DNA of 64,000 bases from Pelotalea chapellei (GTDB lineage: Bacteria > Desulfobacterota > Desulfuromonadia > Geobacterales > Pseudopelobacteraceae): NCBI RefSeq assembly GCF_018531195.1, contig NZ_JAHDYS010000001.1:124001-188000 (forward strand). Reading direction: 5' to 3'. A program made the translations under genes and the position numbers. Below the pieces are notes generated by a model that saw nothing but the letters and a program-made list of their open reading frames with translations, did no database searches and was not told where the DNA came from. Below are positions 9,908 to 18,989 of the stretch, in pieces (positions within the stretch are counted from its first letter, which is position 1; each line of letters begins with the position of its first letter).

Positions 9908-11160
9908 GCCGACGGGATACCACTCAGGAAAACTTGACTTGCTCATTCTGCGGCAAGAGCCAGGATGAGGTAAAAAAACTGATCGCAGGGCCAGCAGTCT
10001 ACATTTGTGATGAGTGCATCGAACTCTGTAATGATATCATTGCAGAAGAAATGAAGATGGAAGAAACACTTGGACCCGATCTAAAAAAACTGCCGAAGCC
10101 GCGAGAAATCAAGGATGTTCTGGACGAATATGTTATCGGCCAGGACAGGGCCAAAAAAGTGCTCTCGGTGGCAGTCTACAATCATTACAAACGCATTGAA
10201 TCAGTCCTGAAACCAGGCGATGTAGAGATGCAAAAAAGCAACATCCTCCTTTTGGGGCCAACCGGTTCGGGAAAAACACTGTTGGCCCAGACTCTGGCTC
10301 GCATCCTCAAAGTTCCTTTTGCCATGGTGGATGCTACTAATCTGACTGAGGCCGGCTATGTAGGCGAGGATGTAGAGAACATTATTCTGAGCCTGCTGCA
10401 AGCAGCAGATTACGATGTGGAACGGGCTCAAAAAGGCATCATCTACATCGATGAAATCGACAAGATTGCCCGCAAGAGTGAATCACCTTCATTAACTCGA
10501 GACGTCTCAGGTGAAGGTGTCCAACAGGCCCTTCTAAAGATAATTGAAGGAACCGTGGCTAGCATTCCTCCCAAAGGAGGTAGAAAACATCCTCAGCAAG
10601 AATTCATGAAGGTGGATACCACCAACATTCTTTTTATCTGCGGGGGAGCTTTCGCAGGGCTGGACAGTGTAATCCAGCAGCGCGTTGGCATGAAAAGCCT
10701 TGGCTTTGGTGCGGACGTTAAAAAACGTTCTGAAAAGAAACTGGGAGAATTGCTGAATAATGTTACTCCGGACGACCTATTAAAATATGGCTACATCCCG
10801 GAATTCATTGGCAGGTTGCCCATGTTGGCTACTCTCACTGAACTTGATGAAGATGCCATGGTACAGATCCTCAAGGAACCGAAAAACTCCCTGGTCAAAC
10901 AGTATCAGAAGTTGTTCGACCTGGAAAATGTTCGCCTGCGCTTCACAGACGGCTCACTAGTCGCAATTGCGAAAGAGGCACTTAAACGCAATACTGGTGC
11001 TCGTGGACTTCGCTCTATACTTGAAAATTCAATGCTTGACATCATGTACGAAGTCCCTTCACAACCAAGTGTAAAGGAAGTTGTAATTAGTGAAGATGTC
11101 ATTTATCACAAAGAAAAACCGATTGTTGTTTATGAACAACAAATAAGCGATGCCGCATAA
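9904..11160 (+). CDS. clpX: ATP-dependent Clp protease ATP-binding subunit ClpX
   Basis: AAA+ unfoldase that threads tagged substrates into ClpP. The 418-residue chain begins with a zinc-binding domain (CSFCGKS and CDECIELC), followed by Walker A GPTGSGKT near residue 118, Walker B YIDEIDKI, the pore loop GYVGEDVE, an IGF-type loop region and sensor 2 GARGLRSI. The overlap with clpP indicates co-translation. After the stop there is an AT-rich gap with the HU promoter. Confidence 0.97.
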   Translation: MSRRDTTQENLTCSFCGKSQDEVKKLIAGPAVYICDECIELCNDIIAEEMKMEETLGPDLKKLPKPREIKDVLDEYVIGQDRAKKVLSVAVYNHYKRIESVLKPGDVEMQKSNILLLGPTGSGKTLLAQTLARILKVPFAMVDATNLTEAGYVGEDVENIILSLLQAADYDVERAQKGIIYIDEIDKIARKSESPSLTRDVSGEGVQQALLKIIEGTVASIPPKGGRKHPQQEFMKVDTTNILFICGGAFAGLDSVIQQRVGMKSLGFGADVKKRSEKKLGELLNNVTPDDLLKYGYIPEFIGRLPMLATLTELDEDAMVQILKEPKNSLVKQYQKLFDLENVRLRFTDGSLVAIAKEALKRNTGARGLRSILENSMLDIMYEVPSQPSVKEVVISEDVIYHKEKPIVVYEQQISDAA

Positions 11161-11264
11161 TATGGCGCGAATCGTTATTTTCTAAATTTTGGCTTAAGAA
11201 CAACAAATTAAACAGTAAAAAGCCTCTAACAGCCCATGAATTGTACGTTTGCGAGAATTTTTTC

Positions 11265-11294
11265 TTGACAGCCTTCTGATAAATCTGGTAAACA
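11265..11294 (+). promoter_or_regulatory. Sigma-70-type promoter for the HU gene
   Basis: A perfect TTGACA (11265-11270) is followed by an 18-base spacer and TAAACA, 42 bases before the GTG start. The -10 box is weak, but the -35 match and position fit a housekeeping promoter. Seen by eye only. Confidence 0.5.
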
Positions 11295-11336
11295 CTTTGT
11301 CGCCTTGTAAACATACAAAATTTCAGGAGGTGTACT

Positions 11337-11621
11337 GTGACAAAAGCGGAACTGATTAGCGCAGTAGCAGAGCAGTCCGGGCTGAAAAAGGTAGAAGCAG
11401 AAAAAGCTGTGTCGGCCTTTATTGCTTCTGTAACTTCAGCTCTCCAAAAGGGCGATAAACTGAGCTTGGTCGGCTTCGGCACCTTCTGTACAGCAACACG
11501 TGCTGCACGCAAAGGGCAGAACCCTCAGACAGGCAAAAAGATCAACATTCCCGCAGCGACCGTGCCTAAATTCAAACCCGGTAAAACACTGAAAGACACC
11601 GTCAACGCAACAAAAAAATAG
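11337..11621 (+). CDS. hup: DNA-binding protein HU
   Basis: A 94-residue nucleoid protein that bends DNA. It shows the full HU/IHF layout: N-terminal MTKAELISAVAEQSG, the core GDKLSLVGFGTF, the DNA-contacting arm ARKGQNPQTGKKINIPA, and a C-terminal lysine-rich helix. The start is GTG at 11337 with a strong AGGAGG eight bases upstream. It is a single gene with its own promoter, followed 25 bases later by tRNA-Asp. The HU or IHF subtype is not decided by sequence alone, but HU is favoured. Confidence 0.94.
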   Translation: MTKAELISAVAEQSGLKKVEAEKAVSAFIASVTSALQKGDKLSLVGFGTFCTATRAARKGQNPQTGKKINIPAATVPKFKPGKTLKDTVNATKK

Positions 11622-11646
11622 TAATCTAACCGTATGCATGTATTGC

Positions 11647-11723
11647 GGGGTTGTAGCTCAGTCGGTTAGAGTGCCAGCCTGTCACGCTGGAAGTCGCGGG
11701 TTCGAGCCCCGTCAACCCCGCCA
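11647..11723 (+). tRNA. tRNA-Asp(GTC)
   Basis: A 77-base tRNA with encoded CCA. The acceptor GGGGTTG pairs with CAACCCC, discriminator G, T arm GGTTCGAGCC, and anticodon GTC at 11681-11683 in CCTGTCACG. It lies eight bases before the next tRNA. Confidence 0.97.
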
Positions 11724-11731
11724 TTAAATAC

Positions 11732-11807
11732 GGGCGAATAGCTCAGCTGCGAGAGCGCCAGCCTTACAAGCTGGATGTCGGCGGTTCGATCCCGTCTTCG
11801 CCCACCA
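11732..11807 (+). tRNA. tRNA-Val(TAC)
   Basis: A 76-base tRNA with encoded CCA. GGGCGAA pairs with TTCGCCC, discriminator A, T arm CGGTTCGATCC, and anticodon TAC in CTTACAA. It is probably co-transcribed with tRNA-Asp and closed by the hairpin that follows. Confidence 0.97.
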
Positions 11808-11816
11808 AACAACAAA

Positions 11817-11847
11817 GACTTGACCTCTGAGGGGTCAGGTCTTTTTT
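11817..11847 (+). terminator. Terminator after the tRNA pair
   Basis: AGACTTGACCTC and GGGGTCAGGTCT form an 11-12 bp stem (with G-T pairs) and a tiny loop, followed at once by TTTTTT. Confidence 0.85.
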
Positions 11848-11901
11848 GTTTTGTACTCTGCATCGCACTGCTCACTTTCGCCTGTTTAGACCGGTTAAAC
11901 A

Positions 11902-11935
11902 AAAAAGGAGGAAGCCTTAGGCTCTCTCCTTTTTC
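11902..11935. terminator. Bidirectional terminator hairpin
   Basis: AAAAAGGAG-GA-AGCC and GGCT-CT-CTCCTTTTT form a hairpin with a TTA loop and A/T runs on both sides. It can end the minus-strand small gene at 11956 as well as residual plus-strand transcripts from the tRNAs. Confidence 0.7.
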
Positions 11936-11955
11936 TGTCTAACAGTTTTCTTCTG

Positions 11956-12126
11956 TCAAGGAAGATCTATTGAACAATTATTGCATAAAAGCTGTATAAA
12001 GTGCTGAGGTAGATCCTCATACCTCTCTGGGTGATCTTTGGATAGCCTAAGCAGCAGATCCAGGATGCTGGTTCCGGTGAGACAGTACTCGAATTCCTCT
12101 TTCTCTATATCACAGCGGAAATTCAT
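11956..12126 (-). CDS. Small uncharacterised protein, 56 residues
   Basis: A short frame with a very strong ribosome site (GAGGAGGTCCTC directly before ATG 12126) and a terminator 20 bases after its stop. The product begins MNFRCDIEKEEFEYCLTGTS, has a leucine-rich middle (ILDLLLRL) and ends in CNNCSIDLP. It carries four cysteines, two as CxxC near the C-terminus, so metal binding or a redox role is conceivable. No family is recognised. It lies 170 bases downstream of prsR on the same strand, with an inverted repeat between, so it may have its own control. Confidence 0.6.
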   Translation of the reverse strand: MNFRCDIEKEEFEYCLTGTSILDLLLRLSKDHPERYEDLPQHFIQLLCNNCSIDLP

Positions 12127-12170
12127 GAGGACCTCCTCTATGGATTATTAGCATTATTATTGGTCAGCAT

Positions 12171-12210
12171 GGGATTCCGAAATGATATTAAAACAATTAT
12201 TTCGGATCCC
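12171..12210. repeat. Inverted repeat upstream of the small gene
   Basis: GGGATTCCGAAATGAT and ATTATTTCGGATCCC match as an almost perfect 15-bp inverted repeat (one bulge, one mismatch) around a 9-base AT loop. It lies between prsR and the 56-residue gene. It could be a factor-independent terminator lacking a clean T-run, or an operator. No claim beyond the symmetry. Confidence 0.55.
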
Positions 12211-12295
12211 TTTAGGTCTATATTTTTTAATGGTGCCCTTATAGGTGACATAATGTAGTGTGTCAAGATATATTTAAAATTAATTAATAAATAGA

Positions 12296-13690
12296 TTATT
12301 CAACTATAACCCCAGGCCAATCTTTCCTGAGTCCATGCTTTTTCATCAGATCATAAAATGTCGGCCGGCTGACTCCTAATTCTTCTGCTGCTTTTTGTAT
12401 GTTGTCTGCATTTCGCTCAATAGCAGCCTCAATCATCTCAATCTCAACACGACTGCGTGCTTCACGCAGAGAATAGATTCCAGATGGTATTTGCTGTGGC
12501 AGCTCTTCCGATTCCTGGTCGGAGCCCAGGTCAGCAGGGGTAATAGTAGATCCTTCGCACATGATAATTGCGCGCTGCATACGATTACGCAACTCCCGTA
12601 CATTTCCAGGCCAGGAATATGATTTGAGATAGGCTACCGCGGATGCGCTGAAGCGGCGCACACGTTTCTTGTACTCCTCGCTGAACAGCCTGAGAAAGTA
12701 ATGTGCCAAGAGCAGGATATCATCGCCTCGTTCCCGCAATGGGGGCAGATGCAGAGAGATCACACTTACCCGGTAAAAAAGATCCTCGCGAAATTTTCCC
12801 TCACTGATTGCTTTAGAAACATCGATATTAGTGGCACATACCGTACGGGTATCTACAGCAATATCTTCACGTCCCCCCACTCGCTGAATGATGCCTTCCT
12901 GAAGGAAACGGAGCAGTTTTACTTGCAGATTGACCGGCAGTTCACCGATCTCGTCCAGGAACAGCGTGCCTTTGTGAGCAAATTGTAGTTTGCCCTGCAC
13001 TGTGGAATGTGCGCCAGTAAAGGCTCCCTTCTCATGGCCGAAAAACTCTGACTCCAGAAGGTTCTCCGGTATGGCACCACAATTGATCGGAATGAAAGGC
13101 TGTTTCTTACGAAGACTGGTATCGTGAATCGCTCGAGCAACTAATTCTTTGCCGGTACCACTTTCACCAGTTATAAACACAGGCACATCGGAAACAGCCA
13201 CCTTCCTGATAGTGCTGAAAACAGTCAGCATCTCCTGACACTGCCCTATTATCCCTCCCATTCCTCCCGGGTTTGCCTGAAGGGATTTCTGCAGGATGCG
13301 GTTCTGTTCCTCGATATTCGCAAGATGAACAGCACGAGCAATGATTACTTTGAGTTCGCTGATGACCGGGGGTTTTGCATAAAAATCATACGCCCCCATA
13401 TCTATAGCTTTCAGTGCATTTTCACGTTCACTGTTGCCGGTCAGCATGATCACTTTGACATGAGGATTAAGATCCGTCAGCTCAGAAAGACAACGAAAAC
13501 CTTCTACCGAGCTGTGTTCATGAGGCGGCAGTCCCAAATCAAGAATCACGACAACTGGCTGGTGCTTTTTAAAAAGGCTTATCCCTTCGTTGACACTCTC
13601 TGCCAAAACAACCGAATAAACATCAGCCAACCCCCATTTCAGCTGCTGGCGAATGTCCTGACTATCATCAATGATTAGAATCTTGTCCAT
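12296..13690 (-). CDS. prsR: PrsR, sigma-54-dependent response regulator of the PEP-CTERM/exosortase system
   Basis: A 464-residue NtrC-type activator. The receiver domain (1-130) has its phosphoacceptor Asp in VILDLGLPP. The AAA+ domain has GESGTGKELVAR, the sigma-54 contact motif GAFTGA and a DEIGELP Walker B. The C-terminal Fis helix-turn-helix contains ADNIQKAAEELGVSRPTFYD. Proteins of this type next to PrsK and exosortase A are defined as the PEP-CTERM two-component pair. ATG 13690 gives MDKILIIDD, the natural receiver start. It sits 60 bases downstream of prsK on the same strand. It likely drives sigma-54 promoters of exopolysaccharide and PEP-CTERM protein genes located elsewhere. Confidence 0.9.
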   Translation of the reverse strand: MDKILIIDDSQDIRQQLKWGLADVYSVVLAESVNEGISLFKKHQPVVVILDLGLPPHEHSSVEGFRCLSELTDLNPHVKVIMLTGNSERENALKAIDMGAYDFYAKPPVISELKVIIARAVHLANIEEQNRILQKSLQANPGGMGGIIGQCQEMLTVFSTIRKVAVSDVPVFITGESGTGKELVARAIHDTSLRKKQPFIPINCGAIPENLLESEFFGHEKGAFTGAHSTVQGKLQFAHKGTLFLDEIGELPVNLQVKLLRFLQEGIIQRVGGREDIAVDTRTVCATNIDVSKAISEGKFREDLFYRVSVISLHLPPLRERGDDILLLAHYFLRLFSEEYKKRVRRFSASAVAYLKSYSWPGNVRELRNRMQRAIIMCEGSTITPADLGSDQESEELPQQIPSGIYSLREARSRVEIEMIEAAIERNADNIQKAAEELGVSRPTFYDLMKKHGLRKDWPGVIVE

Positions 13691-13750
13691 AAGTTGCTCC
13701 CAATATTTCAAAGCCTGTTTTTCGTCAACGGTAATAACTGTGATTCACGA

Positions 13751-15805
13751 CTACTCTATTTCATTCACTCCTGGCAGCCATACCGTAAAAACGCTTCCCT
13801 GCCCTTCCAAGCTACTTACTTCAATCTTGCCATTATGAGCTTCAATTATCTGCCGGCACTGGTAGAGCCCGATTCCCAACCCTTGCTGCTTGGTGGTACT
13901 GAAAGGTTTAAAAAGCTCAGTGCGTATAAATTGGGGCGACATTCCACAGCCGTGATCGGTGATTTTGAGAAAGGGCATGCCCTTCCTACCGATCTCTACC
14001 TGCAACCGCTCTTCAGTTCCTGATGCCTCAAATCCATTAATCAGCAGATTCATGACCACCTTCTGTATTTCAGCCTCATCAACACGGCATTGCACTGATA
14101 CGCCGACAATATCGATTTCTGCTTTGCCCAGCATGGTAGCGGTACGCTTTACCATTTCCAGGAGATCAACTGTCTGCAGATTTAATAGTTCCCGCTCCCC
14201 CAAATTTTTTAGGTGCGCGATCAGACTCTGCATCTTACTTGCTGTGTTGCCCAGAGAAGCCAACATGTCTTGCTGAAAATCGGGATTATGAAGGTGTCGG
14301 GAGGCATTTTCAACAATCAGTGAAATATTGGAGGCCAGATTTTTCAGATCATGGACAACAAAAGTCGCCACCTTTCCGATAGCCTCTACTTCACGTGCCT
14401 GAGTTATCTGCTCGGAAAGTCGCTGATGAAGGATGGCCAGCGAAGCTTGCCGCGCGATTGTCTTCATCAGGTCGTAATCCTCATAGATAAAGGTTTCATC
14501 CGGCTTGATCACCTTGCCGAGCACAATAAATCCTTCAACAAGTTCACCATCAAAAAGAGGAATCACCATGGAAATGGTGTTGGCATCAAAAAAAGCACTA
14601 TTCTCGGCCATAATTTCCGGATTTTTTTCCTTAACACTTACGACCCAGGCACGCTCTTCCATAAATTTTATCAGACTGTTCTCTGGGAGGATGACATCAT
14701 GAATTGGCTCCATCTCACAGGCTGCTGCCATACAGTAGCCCCCTTGATTTTCATCTTTGAGGAACATGGCTGCCCCCGAAATCCCGAAGATCTCGCAATA
14801 GGCTGATAGAATGCGCTGCAACAACTGTTCACCTGAACTGGAAGAGGACAACTGCTCAGTAAAGCGAAGCCATTCAGTACGGTAGTCATACTTGTTCTGG
14901 TAGAAATTCTTGTGCAATACAACCTTCACCTCACGCCGCACCCGTTCAGAAAGGAGCAAAACCAGTATTACAATTCCTCCCAGAAAGGCAAAGGTGATAG
15001 CAACGGTGCTTGGGAAATGAACGCCAAAATACTTCATCCCCTCACCCAGTGCTCCAATCATCACCAGGTAGCCGCCTACCGCCAGCAGTACAACAGATTT
15101 ATAGGCTGTTTGGCGAGAGACCTGGATACGTACCTTTCCCCGCCTGAAGATGTGCGAATACCAAATCATTGCAGCTGCAAGAATGAACAAACACGAGCGG
15201 AGCAGCGTAAAGTTCATGTTCAGTGTCCGGTAGAGCAGGGCCTGACTGTAATAGAAAACCTGCACCGCAAGCATCGTTCCGAGCCCGATCACATCAAACT
15301 TCACCTTCCAAAGCGCTTCGGGCGAAGCATTGGCCAGGGTAGTCTCCAGGTTGACCAAGGCTATAACCAGACAGATAGTGATCCCGATATAAAAGTAAAA
15401 TCCTGGAGTGTTGAGAAACAGCAACTGTTCCTGAGGGAAATCAGGCGCATAGATGAATTCATTAAGAGGAAGAGAAAATATAGCTACGAGGAACAGGCAG
15501 GTCAGCGAGATTCCGCACCACAACAGCTTGCCGATCCGCCATGGCCCCTGCTGGCGTGCATATGTCAGACTTGCAAGAAGCCATGCTGGCGGCAACAGGG
15601 CTTCGCCCAGCAATGACCAGTTCTTCCAGACCATTCCACCTGGCACAAGACCGAGTGCAAACAGGTCAAAAAGTTCAATCAGAGCTGTCACCAGCAAAGC
15701 GGTGCCAAGATAGGCACATGCAAGTGAGCGATCCCGCAAAAACACAAGAACGGCTATGGTGAAAAGTGCCAGAACGGCTATAAGGGGAACTACATTTAAA
15801 AGCAT
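13751..15805 (-). CDS. prsK: PrsK, membrane histidine kinase of the PEP-CTERM/exosortase system
   Basis: A 684-residue sensor kinase. The first roughly 290 residues form about eight hydrophobic helices (a seven- to eight-TM input module), then a GAF domain (about 310-450), then the dimerisation/phosphoacceptor helix FVVHDLKNLASNISLIVENA and the HATPase domain with MNLLINGFEA (N box), DHGCGM and GLGIGLYQCR. This arrangement matches PrsK, partner of PrsR, which follows. The signal is unknown; membrane or envelope state is plausible. The gene starts 62 bases after the nucleotide-sugar dehydrogenase stop, so one operon is likely. Confidence 0.9.
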   Translation of the reverse strand: MLLNVVPLIAVLALFTIAVLVFLRDRSLACAYLGTALLVTALIELFDLFALGLVPGGMVWKNWSLLGEALLPPAWLLASLTYARQQGPWRIGKLLWCGISLTCLFLVAIFSLPLNEFIYAPDFPQEQLLFLNTPGFYFYIGITICLVIALVNLETTLANASPEALWKVKFDVIGLGTMLAVQVFYYSQALLYRTLNMNFTLLRSCLFILAAAMIWYSHIFRRGKVRIQVSRQTAYKSVVLLAVGGYLVMIGALGEGMKYFGVHFPSTVAITFAFLGGIVILVLLLSERVRREVKVVLHKNFYQNKYDYRTEWLRFTEQLSSSSSGEQLLQRILSAYCEIFGISGAAMFLKDENQGGYCMAAACEMEPIHDVILPENSLIKFMEERAWVVSVKEKNPEIMAENSAFFDANTISMVIPLFDGELVEGFIVLGKVIKPDETFIYEDYDLMKTIARQASLAILHQRLSEQITQAREVEAIGKVATFVVHDLKNLASNISLIVENASRHLHNPDFQQDMLASLGNTASKMQSLIAHLKNLGERELLNLQTVDLLEMVKRTATMLGKAEIDIVGVSVQCRVDEAEIQKVVMNLLINGFEASGTEERLQVEIGRKGMPFLKITDHGCGMSPQFIRTELFKPFSTTKQQGLGIGLYQCRQIIEAHNGKIEVSSLEGQGSVFTVWLPGVNEIE

Positions 15806-15867
15806 TTATGATACCGTTGGGGTGAGTGACAACCCTGATCGAGGAAAGTGGCAAGCCCTTCGAGTTG

Positions 15868-17154
15868 CTAGAGTCTCCACACCCGTATGCCGGCCGCAAG
15901 CAATGCCGGAAGATCATACATCCCCTTCACATCTACCAGCACAGGATTTTCAACCATCAGACCGGTCAGGTCACCAGCTGACATAGTGCGGTACTGCTGG
16001 TGGGCCACCGCGGCCACCACTGCCGATGCCGGCAGCAGATTTTCCACGGGTACCAGCTTAACGCCGTATTCATGCAGTGCCTCAACAGGATCGGCGAGAG
16101 GGTCGCAGACCTGCACAGTAACACCATAATCTTCAAGTTCACGTATTATGTCGATAACTCTAGAGTTGCGCAGATCCGGACAATCTTCCTTGAAGGTCAG
16201 TCCCAGCACAGTAACCCTGCTGCCCAGCACGCTATGGCCTGCGTGGATCATCTCTTTAACTGCGCGCAATGCGATAAACTTGCCCATGCCATCGTTAATG
16301 CGTCGCCCCGCAAGGATCACCTGAGGTATGTAGCCGATTTTCTCCGCCTTATGTGTCAGGTAATACGGATCAACTCCAATACAATGTCCACCAACAAGGC
16401 CGGGCCTGAACTTGAGGAAATTCCACTTTGTTCCGGCAGCATCCAGCACATCATTGGTATCAATGCCCATGCGATCAAAAATCAGGGCCAGTTCGTTCAT
16501 CAGCGCAATGTTCAGATCGCGCTGAGTGTTCTCAATAACTTTGGCAGCTTCTGCCACTTTGATGGAAGCAGCTCGATGCACCCCAGCTGTAACCACCGAC
16601 TCATACACTTTTGCAACGGCCTCAAGAGTAGCAGCATCTTGTCCGGAAACCACTTTTTTGATCTTTGTGAACGTATGTTCCTTATCCCCTGGATTAATCC
16701 GTTCAGGGCTATACCCAACAGTGAAATCCTGGCCGCATGCCAAACCTGAAACCCTCTCCAGTATGGGCACGCACTCCTCTTCAGTCACACCGGGATACAC
16801 GGTGGATTCATATACAACAATGTCGCCCTTTTTGAGCGCTTTTCCCACAGTCTCCGAAGCGCGGTACATCAGGGTCAGGTCAGGTTGGTTGGCATCATCC
16901 ACCGGTGTCGGCACAGCCACAATGTGAAAATCAGCCTGCTTCAGCCCCTCGATCTGATCCGTAAAAAAAATATCAGCAGCTTTAAGGTCAGCCGGTTCTA
17001 CTTCACCAGTCCGGTCGTGTCCCTCGGTCAACTCTCGAATACGCTCTTTATTGATATCGAAACCAATGGTCTTGCGTACTTTGCCAAAAGCTACTGCTAC
17101 CGGCAATCCGACATAGCCAAGACCGACTACTGATATAGTGCGTTCCGTGCTCAA
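15868..17154 (-). CDS. UDP-sugar 6-dehydrogenase (WecC/TviB-type nucleotide sugar dehydrogenase)
   Basis: A 428-residue NAD-dependent dehydrogenase that oxidises a UDP-(N-acetyl)hexosamine C6 hydroxyl to the uronate. It has the Rossmann motif VVGLGYVGLP at the N-terminus and the catalytic cysteine in GGHCIGVDPYYLT near residue 260. The substrate is likely UDP-ManNAc or UDP-GlcNAc/GalNAc by resemblance to TviB/WecC, but this is not proved. The start is a TTG at 17154 with AAGGAG six bases upstream; there is no ATG before the Rossmann strand except one 26 codons earlier without a ribosome site. Its placement beside xrtA and prsK points to exopolysaccharide precursor supply. Confidence 0.88.
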   Translation of the reverse strand: MSTERTISVVGLGYVGLPVAVAFGKVRKTIGFDINKERIRELTEGHDRTGEVEPADLKAADIFFTDQIEGLKQADFHIVAVPTPVDDANQPDLTLMYRASETVGKALKKGDIVVYESTVYPGVTEEECVPILERVSGLACGQDFTVGYSPERINPGDKEHTFTKIKKVVSGQDAATLEAVAKVYESVVTAGVHRAASIKVAEAAKVIENTQRDLNIALMNELALIFDRMGIDTNDVLDAAGTKWNFLKFRPGLVGGHCIGVDPYYLTHKAEKIGYIPQVILAGRRINDGMGKFIALRAVKEMIHAGHSVLGSRVTVLGLTFKEDCPDLRNSRVIDIIRELEDYGVTVQVCDPLADPVEALHEYGVKLVPVENLLPASAVVAAVAHQQYRTMSAGDLTGLMVENPVLVDVKGMYDLPALLAAGIRVWRL

Positions 17155-17241
17155 TGTGTACTCCTTTTGGTTTGGGGAATAAGAATGGTAGTCATACGAA
17201 AATGTCCCGCAAATGTGGGCTTTCCCGAACATCGGGATTGT

Positions 17242-18786
17242 TTATTTTGGCAAAAACTCTCTCAATACCGGCATAACATCACGTACGAATGCTTCAAGAT
17301 TTGCTGTCGCCCGCGGTTCATCCTGCTCGACTGAAACTGAGAAACGAATGAATGCCTGGTCTTTACGGCGATACAGGATGGAGTTTTTAATCTCTGTCAA
17401 TTTAAGTGAATACTCATCAGTGATTGTGTCGTCCATCATCTGAAACCAGTATAGGAACATCTCTTTGGTTTCACCTTTTTGATAGACAGCCCTGACGATA
17501 TCCACCACCCCGCTGGGCGTGTCCAGGGTACCGGACCGGGTGTACACCTCATGCCAACCGCTTCCGGGCAGGCAGTGACGCGGTGAATGTATTCCGCCGC
17601 TCTCGGGACCGCCGTCATGAAACCCGACGTACAAACTGACATCCGAACCAGTTGCCCCCTTGTATTGGCGTGAAAAATAATCAGTCGCCTTTAGTACCTT
17701 GAGGGTTCCGGAATCAAATTGCTGTTGAGCAGACATCTGCCAGGAACCAATCTGCTCCGGAAACTGACTGAACGGTCTGTTAGTAGGCACGGAAATATTC
17801 GTGCGCAGGTTTATGAACAACGCTGCTGCAAAGAGCAAGGTATAAAGGAGGGTGACACGTTTGAAAGAAAGAAAAGATTTGCTGCCCTGTTCTCCAGCAG
17901 CAAGCTCCTGTCTTTCCTCCTTCCAGGCGTCCCGGTCTCCGGTGCAAGATCCACGATATCCACTTTTCACCAAAGCTCCCACCCCAACCATCAAAACCAT
18001 TGCCAGAGCAAATACAGCCATGCCTGCAAACTCGTGAAAGAAACCTTCCGCTGCCTTCGCTCCCCACCATTGGGCCAGTATGCCAGTTGCTATTACCCGC
18101 AAGGCATTAGTGGCAACGGCAATCGGCACTGCCGAAGCAATTAGAATCCAGCGGCGTTTCGTATTAATTGGAATGAAATAAGCATAAGCAACAGCCAAAG
18201 CAAGCAGTGAAAGCAAGGAACGTATGCCGGAACAGGCATCAGCCACTTCCAGGGTAATGGAAGGAAAGATAATGATATTACCTTCGCGCTGCACAATAAC
18301 ACCTAGCAGATGAAGCGCACCCACCGAAACTCTGGTAACGAACATTTTCAAGGGGAACGCAGCCAGGTCGTAAATGATGTAGGGAATGGGCACCATGAAG
18401 AACAGATAGCCCAGGGGAAGGGCCATCAATTTCAGAATCTGTCTGCCGAAGAAGTATAGCACCATGCCGGCCAACAGCACGATCAGGGATGAACGCATGG
18501 TGAAATATTCAGCGGAAAGCCATCCCAGCAGCAGTTGAAGCAGTCCTAGAACGACCACAACCAGCCCCGCCCAATCGGGCCGTGCCAGTCGTTCCTTCAC
18601 GTCAGGCCAACGCTGATACACAAAATAACCAGCTATCAGCGGCACTAGAAAACCATGGGAATAATTTTCATCCCTGGCCCAGTCTCGAACCATGGCCGGC
18701 ACTATCTTCCAGTACAGGCTGACTAGCAGTGGAATGATTACCAGAAGTTGCAATCGGTGTTTTTTCAGAGATTCAACGATAGTCAT
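17242..18786 (-). CDS. xrtA: Exosortase A fused to an EpsI-type domain
   Basis: Membrane transpeptidase thought to cleave and anchor PEP-CTERM proteins. The N-terminal 300 residues have about eight TM helices and the catalytic triad of exosortases: Cys in DACSGIRSLLSL, Arg in ATNALRVIATG and His in FFHEFAGM. The C-terminal 200 residues form an EpsI/DUF3485 domain (GSWQMSAQQQFDS, YVGFHDGG, HSPRHCLPGSGW). The fusion of XrtA and EpsI is known in the family. ATG 18786 has AAGGG upstream; ATG 18807 lacks a site. No PEP-CTERM substrate is encoded in the window. It is divergent from a Crp-type regulator. Confidence 0.92.
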   Translation of the reverse strand: MTIVESLKKHRLQLLVIIPLLVSLYWKIVPAMVRDWARDENYSHGFLVPLIAGYFVYQRWPDVKERLARPDWAGLVVVVLGLLQLLLGWLSAEYFTMRSSLIVLLAGMVLYFFGRQILKLMALPLGYLFFMVPIPYIIYDLAAFPLKMFVTRVSVGALHLLGVIVQREGNIIIFPSITLEVADACSGIRSLLSLLALAVAYAYFIPINTKRRWILIASAVPIAVATNALRVIATGILAQWWGAKAAEGFFHEFAGMAVFALAMVLMVGVGALVKSGYRGSCTGDRDAWKEERQELAAGEQGSKSFLSFKRVTLLYTLLFAAALFINLRTNISVPTNRPFSQFPEQIGSWQMSAQQQFDSGTLKVLKATDYFSRQYKGATGSDVSLYVGFHDGGPESGGIHSPRHCLPGSGWHEVYTRSGTLDTPSGVVDIVRAVYQKGETKEMFLYWFQMMDDTITDEYSLKLTEIKNSILYRRKDQAFIRFSVSVEQDEPRATANLEAFVRDVMPVLREFLPK

Positions 18787-18989
18787 GGGGACCCTTGCTG
18801 CTGACATGGTGACGGAACGGGGGCATAGCCCTTGCTTCCATAATCAATTGGTGTAAACACATTTAAATTAAGAGTTGCATATTATACAGTTTTTCCCTTG
18901 TAATGCAATGTTCGCATACATTTTCTCATAAAAACCATGCTAATATTTCACGGATTTTTTCAGCCAAATGGCAGGGAGGGCAGGCAATC

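Noticed and set aside
11666-11902. 78-codon minus-strand frame covering tRNA-Asp and tRNA-Val
   Set aside because: It is a translation of tRNA sequence, a known source of false small proteins.
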